Assembly (NCBI GenBank): GCA_017470425.1
Contig: JAFUYT010000021.1
Coordinates: 62,001 to 126,000, forward strand
Length of the DNA: 64,000 bases
From: Bacteroidaceae bacterium
GTDB taxonomy: Bacteria > Bacteroidota > Bacteroidia > Bacteroidales > Bacteroidaceae
Reading direction: 5' to 3'
Each line of letters begins with the position of its first letter. The first letter of the stretch is position 1. A program made the position numbers and the translations under genes. Below are positions 41,364 through 50,650 of this stretch, in pieces. The notes under the pieces were generated by a model. That model did not search any database, was not told where the DNA came from, and saw only the letters and a program-made list of their open reading frames with translations.

Positions 41364-43502
41364 ATGTCAGAAAGTCCTATCACCATTCTCCAGCGTCAGC
41401 GTGCGCTCTTGCAGACAGAGTATGCCTACGAGAAAGCTGAGTTCCAACGTCTCACGGAAGCCACGGGCATCGAACAGAAGGTGCGCCGCGGCGTGGCGTG
41501 GTATCCGCTGACGCTCGGTAGGAGCTACCACAACTCGCTGGATCAGTTGGTGGTGGAGGTAAAGCCCCTCTCTAACTCCCCCCGTGGGGGGGAGGACGCT
41601 TTGTCCTCTGGCAAAGGAACTAAGACAACAAGCGGAAACGCAGCCCTCCCCCCCACGGGGGGAGCAGGGAGAGGGGCCGAAGAGCCGTCGCTCTTCGAGC
41701 CCGGCAAGCCCGTCTGCTTCTTCTCGCAGGATGCCAGCGGCGATCGCCACGGCACGGGTGGCTTGCTACATTATTATAAGTTCGTGGCACAGGTAAGCTA
41801 CGTCGAAGACAACCGGATGGTGATAGCACTGCCCTCACCCGATGCGTTAGAACAAATCCGCGATGCGTATCGACTCGGCGTGCAACTGTATTTAGACGAG
41901 CAGACCTACCGCCTGATGTTCGAGGCACTGGATGATGTCATCACCGCTAAGACGGGCCGCCTGGCTGACCTGCGCGAGATGTTCCACTCTACCCTACCCT
42001 GCGGCAGGTTCACCTTCGCGCCCGTCCGCTTCCCGTGGCTGAACACGAGCCAGCAGGCAGCTGTGAACGAGGTGCTTTGGGCCAAGGATGTAGCCGTGGT
42101 GCACGGCCCTCCGGGCACGGGCAAGACGACGACGCTGGTCGAGGCCATCTACGAGACGCTGCGACGCGAGAACCAAGTGCTGGTGTGTGCCCAGTCGAAC
42201 ATGGCGGTAGATTGGATTGCGGAAAAACTTGTCGATCGGGGCGTCAGCGTGCTGCGCATCGGCAACCCCACGCGTGTGACCGATAAGATGCTGGGGTTCA
42301 CCTATGAGCGCCGTTTCGAGAGCCACCCGCTCTACACCGAGCTGTGGGGCGTGCGCAAAGCCATCCGCGACATCTACGCCAGCAAGAGCGGCAGCAGCGA
42401 GAGCCGCCATCAGAAGATTGCGCGTCTGAAAGACCGTGCCACCGACCTCGAGTACACCATCAACCAGGCGCTCTTCGACGATGCCAAGGTCATCGCCAGC
42501 ACGCTTGCAGGTTCTGCCAACCGTCTGCTCACAGGCATGAAGTTCGGCACATTGTTCATCGACGAGGCGGCACAAGCCTTGGAAGCCGCGTGCTGGATTG
42601 CGATCCGCAAGGCACACCGCGTCATCCTCGCTGGCGACCACCGCCAGCTGCCGCCTACCATCAAGTCGCCCGAGGCGATGCACGGCGGGCTGGACAAGAC
42701 GCTGATGGAAGCCATCGTAGAGAACAAGCCGAAAGCTGTCTCGCTGCTGACGGTGCAGTACCGTATGTGCGACACGATTATGCAGTTCCCCAACCGCGAG
42801 TTCTACGAAGGGAAGCTGCAGAGCGCGCCAGAGGTGAAGTACCGCGGGATATTGGACTGGGATACGGCTGTGGAGTGGGTGGATAAGCCCCTCTCTAACT
42901 CCCCCCGTGGGGGGGAGAACAGGCCCCTCTCTAACTCCCCCCGTGGGGGGGAGAACTCCTTGTCCTCTGGCAAAGGAACTAAGACGACAAGCGGAAACGA
43001 AGCCCTCCCCCCCACGGGGGGAGCTGGAGAGGGGCTTACTCTCCCCCCCACGGGGGGAGCTGGAGAGGGGCTTGCCGGCCTCTCTCGCATCAATATTTCC
43101 GAAGCCCAACTCACGCTCGCCACACTCCAGCGCTACTTCGAGAAGATCGGGAAGGACAGGATTCTGGAGGAGCGCGTCGATGTGGGCATCATCTCACCCT
43201 ACAAGGCACAGGTGCAACTGCTCCGGCGCCTCTTGAAGCAAGACCGCTACTGGAAGCCCTTCCGCTCGCTCATCACCGTGAACTCCGTGGATGGCTTCCA
43301 GGGACAGGAGCGCGACGTCATCGTCATCAGCCTGGTGCGCAGCAACGAGCAGGGCGACATCGGTTTCCTGCGCGACCTGCGCCGCATGAATGTGGCCATC
43401 ACGCGCGCACGCATGAAACTTATTATTATAGGCGACCGCAGCACGATATGCCGTATGCCGTTCTACCGCCGCCTTGCAGAATATGTAGATGAGCAATGGT
43501 GA
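41364..43502 (+). CDS. DNA2/NAM7 (UPF1-like) superfamily 1 helicase
   Basis: A 712-residue helicase of the IGHMBP2/DNA2 type. Walker A is GPPGTGKTTTLVEA after the Q-motif LNTSQQAAVNEVL; the Walker B is LFIDEAAQALE; AGDHRQLPPTIKSP is motif III; ITVNSVDGFQGQERDVIV and NVAITRARMKLIIIG are motifs V and VI. Minus two inserts (residues about 66-105 and 507-570) it is about 610 residues, normal for the family. The second insert lies between motif IV and V, the first in the N-terminal beta-barrel region. All motifs survive, so activity is plausible. Its stop overlaps the next start. Confidence 0.93.
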   Translation: MSESPITILQRQRALLQTEYAYEKAEFQRLTEATGIEQKVRRGVAWYPLTLGRSYHNSLDQLVVEVKPLSNSPRGGEDALSSGKGTKTTSGNAALPPTGGAGRGAEEPSLFEPGKPVCFFSQDASGDRHGTGGLLHYYKFVAQVSYVEDNRMVIALPSPDALEQIRDAYRLGVQLYLDEQTYRLMFEALDDVITAKTGRLADLREMFHSTLPCGRFTFAPVRFPWLNTSQQAAVNEVLWAKDVAVVHGPPGTGKTTTLVEAIYETLRRENQVLVCAQSNMAVDWIAEKLVDRGVSVLRIGNPTRVTDKMLGFTYERRFESHPLYTELWGVRKAIRDIYASKSGSSESRHQKIARLKDRATDLEYTINQALFDDAKVIASTLAGSANRLLTGMKFGTLFIDEAAQALEAACWIAIRKAHRVILAGDHRQLPPTIKSPEAMHGGLDKTLMEAIVENKPKAVSLLTVQYRMCDTIMQFPNREFYEGKLQSAPEVKYRGILDWDTAVEWVDKPLSNSPRGGENRPLSNSPRGGENSLSSGKGTKTTSGNEALPPTGGAGEGLTLPPTGGAGEGLAGLSRINISEAQLTLATLQRYFEKIGKDRILEERVDVGIISPYKAQVQLLRRLLKQDRYWKPFRSLITVNSVDGFQGQERDVIVISLVRSNEQGDIGFLRDLRRMNVAITRARMKLIIIGDRSTICRMPFYRRLAEYVDEQW
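41562..41678. repeat. Inverted-pair palindromic element inside helicase (first)
   Basis: 117 bp, AAGCCCCTCTCTAACTC... to ...GAGCAGGGAGAGGGGCC. Ends carry CCCCCCGTGGGGGGG palindromes; core TTGTCCTCTGGCAAAGGAAC. Encodes KPLSNSPRGGEDALSSGKG to LPPTGGAGRGA. Confidence 0.95.
42885..43073. repeat. Nested double palindromic element inside helicase (second)
   Basis: 189 bp: two left arms in tandem (42885-42919, 42922-42953), a core nearly identical to the first copy, then two right arms (about 43003-43036, 43039-43073). It looks like one element inserted in, or recombined with, another. Encodes PLSNSPRGGE twice and LPPTGGAGEGL twice. Confidence 0.95.
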
Positions 43503-45562
43503 TCGTCCTCCATGACAGACTCCTCCTTTACACGGCGTTCATCTGCTTCCTCCTCGCCGCCTGTTCCACCGAGCTCCACGCGCAGGCCACCGGCGCCTGG
43601 GAGGAGCTGATGCAGGAGATGGCGGAGGAAGCATCCCCCGATGAAGAGGACGACCCGCAGTGGGAGGCACAACAGGAGCTCCTCAGCGACCTCCACGAAC
43701 ACCCCATTGACCTCAACAGCGTCACGCGCGAACAGTTGCTCGCGCTCCCCTTCCTGAGCGAGGAAGCCGTGGAGGGGATTCTCCATTATCTGCTCTTCAA
43801 CAGTCCCATGCGCACGCTCGGCGAGCTCCTGCTCATCCCGGAGCTCACCGCACGGGAACGGGAGTGGCTGCGGGCCTTTGCTGTAGTAAGCACGCCCGCC
43901 GATGAACATTCCACCTCCCGGAAGAACACCTTTCGGGGTGCCCGCCACGAACTCCTCACGCGCGCAGACGTTCCTCTTTATACCCGTGCGGGCTGGCCCT
44001 GGGCACGTGGCATCGCCCACCGCCTGCGCTACAGCTGGCAACAGGGAGACCGCTTCGATGCAGGCCTCCGCATGGAGAAAGACGCTGGCGAACAGCTCTT
44101 CACGCGCGAGGCTCCTTTCTGGGACAGCTACGGCGGCCACGTCCGACTCCAGAACATCGGTGTGCTCAGCCAGGCCATCGTCGGCGACTACAAGGCGGGC
44201 TTCGGCGAGGGTCTGGTGCTCAACAACGGGCTCCGCTTCGGGAAGCAGACCACCGCAGCGTGGCGCACCACCAATGACATCCGCCCGCACCGTTCCTTCG
44301 ACGAAGCCAACTTCCTGCGCGGCGCAGCGGCGACCCTCCGTTTCGGACAGGCGTGGAAGCTGACAGCCCTCTATTCCTTCCGGCAGCTCGACGCCAACGT
44401 CGCCGCCGACAACAGCGTCAGCAGCATCAACACCTCCGGGCTCCACCGCACCGCCACGGAGCGCGAGCGCAAAGGGAGTCTGGGCAGCCACACCACCGCC
44501 CTTCATGCCACAGGGGAGTTCCGGCTCGCTGCGGGCAGCCATCGCTTCCTGCCGTCAGCCCTCCGCCTGGGCGTCACGGCGATGTACCAATACTACGACC
44601 ATCAGTTCCGTCAGGGCACCGCCCTCTACCGCCAGCTCTACCCCACTGGCTACCAATTCGGGAACATCGGCATCGACTACGGTCTGCGCGCCGCACACCT
44701 CACCTTCAGCGGCGAGACCGCGCGCAGCTTCTCGCAGAACACTCGCGGCGACCGCGGCGGATGGGCAACCCTGAACCGCGCCGCCTGGCGCTTCTCGCCC
44801 AACACCAGCCTCAGCGTCATCCAGCGTTTCTATTCCATGAACTATTTCTCGCCCCACGCCTCTGCCTACGGCGAGAACAGCCGGGTGCAGAACGAGAGCG
44901 GCTTCACCCTGCTCTTCGACGCCGAGCGCCTCGGTCCGATAGCGCTCCGCGCCTTCTTCGACTACTTCTACTCCCCGTGGCCGCGCTATTCGATGAGTCG
45001 CACCTCCGACGGTTGGGAAGGTCTCCTGCAAGCGACCTATGCCCCACGGCGCGACCGCCAACTTCTGTTGCAGTACCGCGTCAAGAGCAAGGAACGCAGC
45101 AATCAGCGCCACCTCACGCACCGCCTGCGCGCCACCTACACCCACACCTTCTCCACCGCCTGGAGCGCACAGGCCACCGCCCTCTACACTCTTGTCGCCA
45201 CCCCCGGCAGCACCTCCACATCGGGCTATGCCCTTGCGCCGCGCCTCCACTACAGCAGCCGCGACCAGCGCCTGCGCGTGTCCCTGATGGGTGCCTGGTT
45301 CCATGCCGATGCCTACGACAGCCGCCTTTATCTCTACGAGCCCTCGCTGCTCCAGACCTTCGGGATGCTACAGCTCTACGGTCGCGGCGGCCGTCTCGCT
45401 GCCACGCTACGCCTTCGCAGCCGCAACCAACGCTGGACCCTACAAACAAAAGTCGGTGTAACGCGTTACACCGACCGTAATGAGATCTCCAGTGGCATCC
45501 TCCGCATCGGCTCGCCGTGGAAGGCGGATGTGCAGTTGCTGCTGCGGATGATGCTGAAGTAA
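43496..45562 (+). CDS. Helix-hairpin-helix protein with outer-membrane-like C-terminus
   Basis: A 688-residue exported protein. Its N-terminus has LLAACSTELHAQ, readable as a lipobox (LAAC) or an ordinary cleavage after HAQ. An acidic linker is followed by a ComEA/HHH-like pair (about 70-130, IDLNSVTREQLLALPFLSEEAVEGIL). The rest is aromatic and alternates polar/hydrophobic residues, as in a beta-barrel (YSWQQGDRF, YQYYDHQFRQG). Family members are common in Bacteroidales; no function known. The start overlaps the helicase end by 7 bases (ATGGTGA), so the two are co-translated. Confidence 0.85.
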   Translation: MVIVLHDRLLLYTAFICFLLAACSTELHAQATGAWEELMQEMAEEASPDEEDDPQWEAQQELLSDLHEHPIDLNSVTREQLLALPFLSEEAVEGILHYLLFNSPMRTLGELLLIPELTAREREWLRAFAVVSTPADEHSTSRKNTFRGARHELLTRADVPLYTRAGWPWARGIAHRLRYSWQQGDRFDAGLRMEKDAGEQLFTREAPFWDSYGGHVRLQNIGVLSQAIVGDYKAGFGEGLVLNNGLRFGKQTTAAWRTTNDIRPHRSFDEANFLRGAAATLRFGQAWKLTALYSFRQLDANVAADNSVSSINTSGLHRTATERERKGSLGSHTTALHATGEFRLAAGSHRFLPSALRLGVTAMYQYYDHQFRQGTALYRQLYPTGYQFGNIGIDYGLRAAHLTFSGETARSFSQNTRGDRGGWATLNRAAWRFSPNTSLSVIQRFYSMNYFSPHASAYGENSRVQNESGFTLLFDAERLGPIALRAFFDYFYSPWPRYSMSRTSDGWEGLLQATYAPRRDRQLLLQYRVKSKERSNQRHLTHRLRATYTHTFSTAWSAQATALYTLVATPGSTSTSGYALAPRLHYSSRDQRLRVSLMGAWFHADAYDSRLYLYEPSLLQTFGMLQLYGRGGRLAATLRLRSRNQRWTLQTKVGVTRYTDRNEISSGILRIGSPWKADVQLLLRMMLK

Positions 45563-45571
45563 AGATGTGGC

Positions 45572-47098
45572 TTAGGCCACCTTCTCCAACTTCTTCAGGA
45601 TAGAGAAGATGAAGAGGGCACTCACCAGACAGATGCCGGCGAGGACGGCCCAGATATAGACGAGCTCCACGTTGGCACCCCACAGCAGGCCGGGGATCTG
45701 GACGAGGAAGTTGCCGATGGCGGTGCTGGCAAACCAGAGACCCATCATCAGACCCGCATACTTCGGGGGAGCTACCTTCGAGACGAAGGAGATGCCGATG
45801 GGCGAGAGCAGCAGCTCGGCGAAGGTCAGTACGAGATAGGTGCTCACGAGCCAGTTGGCACTGACGCGCGTCACATCACCACCGGCTTCGATAGCTGCCG
45901 TCTGAGCATCGGGAGCAAGAAGCCCGATACTGGCACCGATCATGATAAAGAAGCCGCAGGCAGCTACCAGCATACCCAGACCAATCTTCTTGGGGCTCGA
46001 GGGCTCCAGCTTCTTCTTGGCCAGCCAGCTGAAGATGCCGACACTGACGGGCGTGAGCATCACCACGAAGCAGGGATTGAACTGCTGGAAGATAGGAGCA
46101 TAGACGGCCACCTCGCCGCTCAGGCTCGTGTACTGCCAGCCGAGATAGCCCGCAGCCGCAGCCAGGAGAACCACTGAAAGGCCCTTACCCTTGCCCGTCT
46201 TGCTCTGGAAGAAACCGAAGAGACCATAGACGATGAAGATGCAGGCCACGAGGTTCGTCACATCGAACATCATCGACTGGACACCCGTGGAGCTCGTCTG
46301 CGTATAGTCGCGGGCGAAGAATGTCAGCGTGAGCCCGTTCTGGTGGAACGCCATCCAGAAGAAGATGACCACGGCAAAGACCAGACAGAGACAGATGATG
46401 CGCTCCTTGGTCTCGGCAGGCGTCAGCGTATCCACGACCTGAGCCTTGTCGGCTTTCTTGCCCTCACCTTCGAGGACATGGCTGAACCAACCTTTGAAGG
46501 CATAATAAATAGCGATGCTGACAATCAGCGACACACAAGCCACGCCGAAGGCGAAGTGATAGCTGTCGGCCTCACTGATGCCCAAATCGGTCTGCGCCCA
46601 GTTCATGATAGCGATGGCTGCCGTGGGGGCAAACATGGCACCGATGTTGATGGCCATGTAGAAGAGCGAGAAGCCGGCATCGCGACGGTCCGAGAAGCGT
46701 GCCTCATCGTAGAGACGACCGACCATGACCTGTAGGTTTCCCTTGAACAGACCCGTGCCGAGACTCACCAACAGCAGCGCTGCAGACATGGCCAGAATGG
46801 CTGGCGTGCCGCTGCCCAGCGGGAAGGCAAGCAGCAGATAGCCCACGAACATGATGATGATACCCGTCGTGACCATACGGCCGAAGCCCCAGCGGTCAGC
46901 GGCGATGCCGCCAATCACGGGCAGGAAATAGACGAGCATGAGGAACGTGGAATAGATGGTGCTGGCAGTGCCCGTGGCAAAACCGAAGTTGGCCTGCAGG
47001 AACAGCGCGAAGACTGCGAGCATGGTGTAGTAGCCGAAGCGCTCGCCCGTGTTGGCCAGGGCGAGCGCCCAGAGGCCTTTAGGTTGGTTTTCAAACAT
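45572..47098 (-). CDS. POT-family peptide transporter
   Basis: A 508-residue membrane protein with about 12-14 hydrophobic segments. NTGERFGYYTML is the POT ExxERFxYY-type motif on TM1, with ADRWGFGRMV loop 2-3 and GTGLFKGNLQVMVGRLYDE. It imports di- and tripeptides with protons. The long central loop (about 205-230) with VLEGEGKKADKAQ fits bacterial members. Nothing unusual. Convergent with the HHH gene, 9 bases apart. Confidence 0.93.
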   Translation of the reverse strand: MFENQPKGLWALALANTGERFGYYTMLAVFALFLQANFGFATGTASTIYSTFLMLVYFLPVIGGIAADRWGFGRMVTTGIIIMFVGYLLLAFPLGSGTPAILAMSAALLLVSLGTGLFKGNLQVMVGRLYDEARFSDRRDAGFSLFYMAINIGAMFAPTAAIAIMNWAQTDLGISEADSYHFAFGVACVSLIVSIAIYYAFKGWFSHVLEGEGKKADKAQVVDTLTPAETKERIICLCLVFAVVIFFWMAFHQNGLTLTFFARDYTQTSSTGVQSMMFDVTNLVACIFIVYGLFGFFQSKTGKGKGLSVVLLAAAAGYLGWQYTSLSGEVAVYAPIFQQFNPCFVVMLTPVSVGIFSWLAKKKLEPSSPKKIGLGMLVAACGFFIMIGASIGLLAPDAQTAAIEAGGDVTRVSANWLVSTYLVLTFAELLLSPIGISFVSKVAPPKYAGLMMGLWFASTAIGNFLVQIPGLLWGANVELVYIWAVLAGICLVSALFIFSILKKLEKVA

Positions 47099-47147
47099 AG
47101 TTTTACGATTATATGATTTAACAATTTACTTCTCACGCTTTCGGGCA

Positions 47148-47155
47148 CAAAGTTA
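47148..47155 (-). promoter_or_regulatory. Promoter -7 box of the POT gene
   Basis: CAAAGTTA on + is TAACTTTG on the minus strand, 49 bases before the start. Confidence 0.6.
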
Positions 47156-47162
47156 CGAATAA

Positions 47163-47276
47163 TTCTGTTTCACGTTTCACGTTTCACTTTGAAAGTTGCT
47201 GCAGGAATCCAAATTTGATAAAAAAACATTGCCAGGGGCGCAAAAAGTTCCAACTTTCAACCTAAAACTTTAAACT
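47163..47276. repeat. Heptad-like repeats between POT and SulP genes
   Basis: TTCACGT units (47168-47186), then further loose CAACTTT/AAACTTT units to 47276. No gene in the 214-base spacer. Confidence 0.75.
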
Positions 47277-47282
47277 TTTCCG

Positions 47283-47290
47283 TAACTTTG
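47283..47290 (+). promoter_or_regulatory. Promoter -7 box of the SulP gene
   Basis: TAACTTTG, 22 bases before the ATG at 47313. Confidence 0.65.
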
Positions 47291-47312
47291 CGGCCTCAAA
47301 ACAGGCAATAGT

Positions 47313-49025
47313 ATGAAGCCAACCCTCCTCACCAGCCTCAAGAGTTACGACAAAGCAACATTTGTCAAAGACCTGCTTGCGGGCATCATCGTGGGTATCG
47401 TAGCCCTTCCGCTGGCCATCGCGTTTGGTATCGCGTCGGGCGTCACCCCAGAACAAGGTATTATCACGGCCATCGTAGCCGGCCTCATCATCTCGCTCCT
47501 CGGCGGTTCGCGCGTACAAATCGGCGGCCCCACGGGAGCGTTCATTGTTATTATAGCCGGCATCATCAGTCAGTACGGCACGCAGGGCCTGATGGTTGCC
47601 ACGCTCCTCGCGGGCGCGTTCCTTATATTATTAGGCGTCTTCCGCCTCGGCACCATCATCAAGTACATCCCCTACCCCATCGTCGTGGGCTTCACGAGCG
47701 GTATCGCCCTCACCATCTTCACCACGCAGGTGAAGGACCTCCTGGGCCTGACCATCGAGGGTGCGGTGCCCGCCGACTTCATCTCGAAGTGGGTGTGCTA
47801 TGCGCAGAACATCACGAGCATCGACGTCTGGAGCGCCATCGTGGGCATCGGCAGCGTCATCATCATCGCCTGCTGGCCCTATATCAACCGCGTGAAGTAC
47901 GTGAACGGCCACCTCTCGGCGCTCAATAAGATTCCTGGCTCGCTGGTTGCCATTCTGGTGATGACCATCGGCGTGCTCATCCTCAAGTACTACGGCCTCG
48001 CCGAGCACGTCGATACCATCGGCGACCGCTTCCGCATCAATGCGTCGATGCCCTCGCCCGAGGTGCCCGCGCTGTCATGGGAGGTCGTGCGCCAGCTCTT
48101 TGCGCCCGCAGTGACCATCGCCGTGCTGGGCGCCATCGAGTCACTCCTGTCCGCGACGGTGGCCGACGGTGTCATCGGCGACCGCCACGACAGCAATCAG
48201 GAGCTCATCGCTCAGGGCGTTGCCAACCTCGTCTCACCCCTCTTCGGCGGCATCCCCGCCACGGGCGCCATTGCCCGCACGATGACCAACATCAACAACG
48301 GTGGCCGCACGCCCGTAGCAGGCATCATCCACGCCGTCGTCCTGCTGCTCATCTTCCTCATCCTGATGCCCTACGCGCAGTACATCCCCATGGCCTGTCT
48401 GGCCGGCGTGCTGGTCATCGTGGCCTACAACATGTCGGGCTGGCGCACGTTCCGTCAGTTGCTGAAGAACCCGAAGTCGGACATCTCCGTGCTCCTCATC
48501 ACCTTCCTGCTCACCGTCATCTTCGACCTCACCGTGGCCATCGAGGTCGGCCTGATGCTCGCCTGCCTGCTCTGTATGCGGCGCATGGCTGAGACCACAC
48601 AGGTCAGCGTCCTCACCGATGAGATAGACCCGGCCAGCGAAGTCGATTTCCAGGCTACCAACCTCGAGCACTTCAAGATCCCCGACGGCTGTGAGGTCTA
48701 TGAGATCAACGGCCCCTTCTTCTTCGGCATTGCCAACCGCTTCGAGGAGATCATGGGACGGATGCCACACCGCCCGAAGGTGCGCATCATCCGTATGCGT
48801 AAGGTGCCGTTCGTAGATAGCACGGGTATGCACAACCTCCAGAACCTCGTGGAGATGTCCCGGAGCCAGGGCATCCACGTCATCCTCTCCGGCGTCAACC
48901 CCAAGGTACACGAGGTGCTGATGAAGAACGACTTCGGCACCATCGTGGGCGAGGAGAATATCCTGCCCCACATCAATCTCGCCTTGCAGCGAGCCCGCGA
49001 AGTGCTTGCTTCGAATTCGAAATAA
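47313..49025 (+). CDS. SulP-family anion transporter with STAS domain
   Basis: A 570-residue protein. About 10-12 membrane segments with ALPLAIAFGIASGVTPEQGI, GPTGAFIVIIAGI and FGGIPATGAIARTMTNI (typical SulP binding site), then a STAS domain (about 450-560: YEINGPFFFGIANRFEEI, and MRKVPFVDSTGMHNLQNL). It carries sulfate, bicarbonate or a dicarboxylate, not decidable here. Its last codons (NSK-stop) run directly into a repeat. Single-gene unit. Confidence 0.94.
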   Translation: MKPTLLTSLKSYDKATFVKDLLAGIIVGIVALPLAIAFGIASGVTPEQGIITAIVAGLIISLLGGSRVQIGGPTGAFIVIIAGIISQYGTQGLMVATLLAGAFLILLGVFRLGTIIKYIPYPIVVGFTSGIALTIFTTQVKDLLGLTIEGAVPADFISKWVCYAQNITSIDVWSAIVGIGSVIIIACWPYINRVKYVNGHLSALNKIPGSLVAILVMTIGVLILKYYGLAEHVDTIGDRFRINASMPSPEVPALSWEVVRQLFAPAVTIAVLGAIESLLSATVADGVIGDRHDSNQELIAQGVANLVSPLFGGIPATGAIARTMTNINNGGRTPVAGIIHAVVLLLIFLILMPYAQYIPMACLAGVLVIVAYNMSGWRTFRQLLKNPKSDISVLLITFLLTVIFDLTVAIEVGLMLACLLCMRRMAETTQVSVLTDEIDPASEVDFQATNLEHFKIPDGCEVYEINGPFFFGIANRFEEIMGRMPHRPKVRIIRMRKVPFVDSTGMHNLQNLVEMSRSQGIHVILSGVNPKVHEVLMKNDFGTIVGEENILPHINLALQRAREVLASNSK

Positions 49026-49126
49026 TAAATAAGAAATAAGAATGAAAAAATTAGAATGATAATTACGGCAACAGCTGTGTTCATTCTTCATTATTCATTC
49101 ATCATTATTCATTCATCATTAAATAG
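49020..49126. repeat. 7-nt tandem repeats after the SulP gene
   Basis: AAATAAT/AAATAAG units at 49020-49042 and ATTATTC/ATTCATC units (about six) at 49082-49122, just ahead of the PurF-like gene. Confidence 0.9.
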
Positions 49127-49129
49127 CTC

Positions 49130-50578
49130 ATGGGCGGCTTTTTCGGAACCATCTCTACACGTCCGGTCATCACCGACCTCTTCTACGGCACGGACTACAA
49201 CAGCCATCTCGGCACCAAGCGCGGCGGTCTGGCCACCTTCTCCAGCGAGAAGGGTTTCTTCCGCAGCATCCACAACCTCGAGAGCAACTACTTCCGCTCA
49301 CGCTTCGAGAAGGAGCTCAACCACTTCGAGGGCAACAGCGGCATCGGCATCATCTCCGACACGGACCCGCAGCCCATCGTCATCAACTCCCATCTGGGAA
49401 AGATGGCCGTCGTCACCGTCGGGAAGATCAATAACATCGACGAGCTCACCGCCGAGCTCCTGGCCAGCGGCGACCACTTCTCCGAGATGTCCAGCGGCAA
49501 GACCAACCCCACGGAGCTCATCACCCTCCTCATCGCGCGCGGCAAGGACTTCGTGGATGGCATTGAGAACGTCTATCGCAAGGTGAAAGGCTCGTGCTCC
49601 ATGCTCATCCTCACCGAAGACGGCATCATCGCCGCCCGCGACCGCCTCGGCCGCACCCCCATCATCATCGGTCACAAGGACGGCGCCTATGCCGCCACGA
49701 GCGAGAGCAGCAGTTTCCCCAACCTCGACTTCGAGATTACCCAATACGTAGGCCCCGGCGAGATCCTTCGCCTCAGGGCCGACGGCATCGAACAGCTGCG
49801 CGCACCCGAAGAGGAGATGCAGGTCTGTTCCTTCCTGTGGGTCTATTACGGCTTCCCCACCTCCAACTACGAGGGTCGCAACGTCGAGGCCATGCGCCAC
49901 ACCTGCGGCGTCCTCATGGGCGAGCAGGACCAGACAGAGGTCGATACCGTCAGCGGCATCCCCGACTCCGGTGTCGGCATGGCCACGGGCTACGCTGAGG
50001 GCATCGGGGCACCCTACCGCCGTGCGGTCTCGAAATACACGCCCACATGGCCGCGCTCCTTCATGCCCGGCAATCAGCTCACCCGCAACCTCGTGGCCAA
50101 GATGAAGCTCATCCCCAACCGCGATGCCCTCGTGGATAAGCGCTGCCTCTTCTGCGATGACAGCATCGTCCGCGGCACACAGCTGCGCGACAACGTGAAA
50201 GGGCTCTTTGACCTCGGCGCCAAGGAGGTGCACATGCGCATCGCCTGCCCGCCCCTCATCTACGGATGCCCCTTCATCAACTTCTCGGCATCGAAGAGCG
50301 ATATGGAGCTCCTCACGCGGCAGGTCATCCACGACCTCGAGAACGACCACGACAAGACACCCGGCGGCATCGGCGGCGAAGCCTCCACACCCAACGAGAT
50401 CCTGCAGGAGTACGCCAAGACCAACTCCGAGAAGTACCGCGCCATGGTCGAGGAGATGGGGCGCCGCCTCGGGCTCACCTCCCTGCAGTTCAACACGCTC
50501 GAGATCCTCGTCCGCGCCATCGGACTCCCCAAGTGCAAGGTCTGCACCCACTGCTTCGACGGCTCCAGCCACTTCTAA
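49130..50578 (+). CDS. PurF paralogue lacking the N-terminal cysteine
   Basis: A 482-residue protein with the two-domain plan of amidophosphoribosyltransferase. The glutaminase domain (1-230) shows GTKRGGLATFSS and RDRLGRTPIIIG, and the phosphoribosyl domain (250-440) the PRPP loop LFCDDSIVRGTQLRDN. CKVCTHCFDG near the C-terminus could bind an Fe-S cluster. Active PurF begins MCG after processing, with Cys as nucleophile; here it begins MGGFFG, so glutamine hydrolysis is unlikely. Paralogues of this kind are common in Bacteroidota beside a normal PurF. Ammonia-dependent activity or a regulatory role are guesses. Confidence 0.9.
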   Translation: MGGFFGTISTRPVITDLFYGTDYNSHLGTKRGGLATFSSEKGFFRSIHNLESNYFRSRFEKELNHFEGNSGIGIISDTDPQPIVINSHLGKMAVVTVGKINNIDELTAELLASGDHFSEMSSGKTNPTELITLLIARGKDFVDGIENVYRKVKGSCSMLILTEDGIIAARDRLGRTPIIIGHKDGAYAATSESSSFPNLDFEITQYVGPGEILRLRADGIEQLRAPEEEMQVCSFLWVYYGFPTSNYEGRNVEAMRHTCGVLMGEQDQTEVDTVSGIPDSGVGMATGYAEGIGAPYRRAVSKYTPTWPRSFMPGNQLTRNLVAKMKLIPNRDALVDKRCLFCDDSIVRGTQLRDNVKGLFDLGAKEVHMRIACPPLIYGCPFINFSASKSDMELLTRQVIHDLENDHDKTPGGIGGEASTPNEILQEYAKTNSEKYRAMVEEMGRRLGLTSLQFNTLEILVRAIGLPKCKVCTHCFDGSSHF

Positions 50579-50591
50579 AGCGGCAGGCGTC

Positions 50592-50642
50592 ACGACATAA
50601 GGAAGGGGGCAAGTCAATGACTTGCCCCCTTCCTTATGTCGT
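50592..50642. terminator. Long hairpin between convergent PurF-like and kbl genes
   Basis: Perfect 24-bp arms (50592-50615, 50619-50642) with a 3-base loop AAT. No T-run on either strand, but position suggests a bidirectional terminator. Confidence 0.72.
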
Positions 50643-50650
50643 AGCACCGA

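Noticed and set aside
41562-41678. Insertion sequence remnant
   Set aside because: No transposase reading frame and no target-site duplication could be recognised; the element is too short for an IS and fits a palindromic repeat better.
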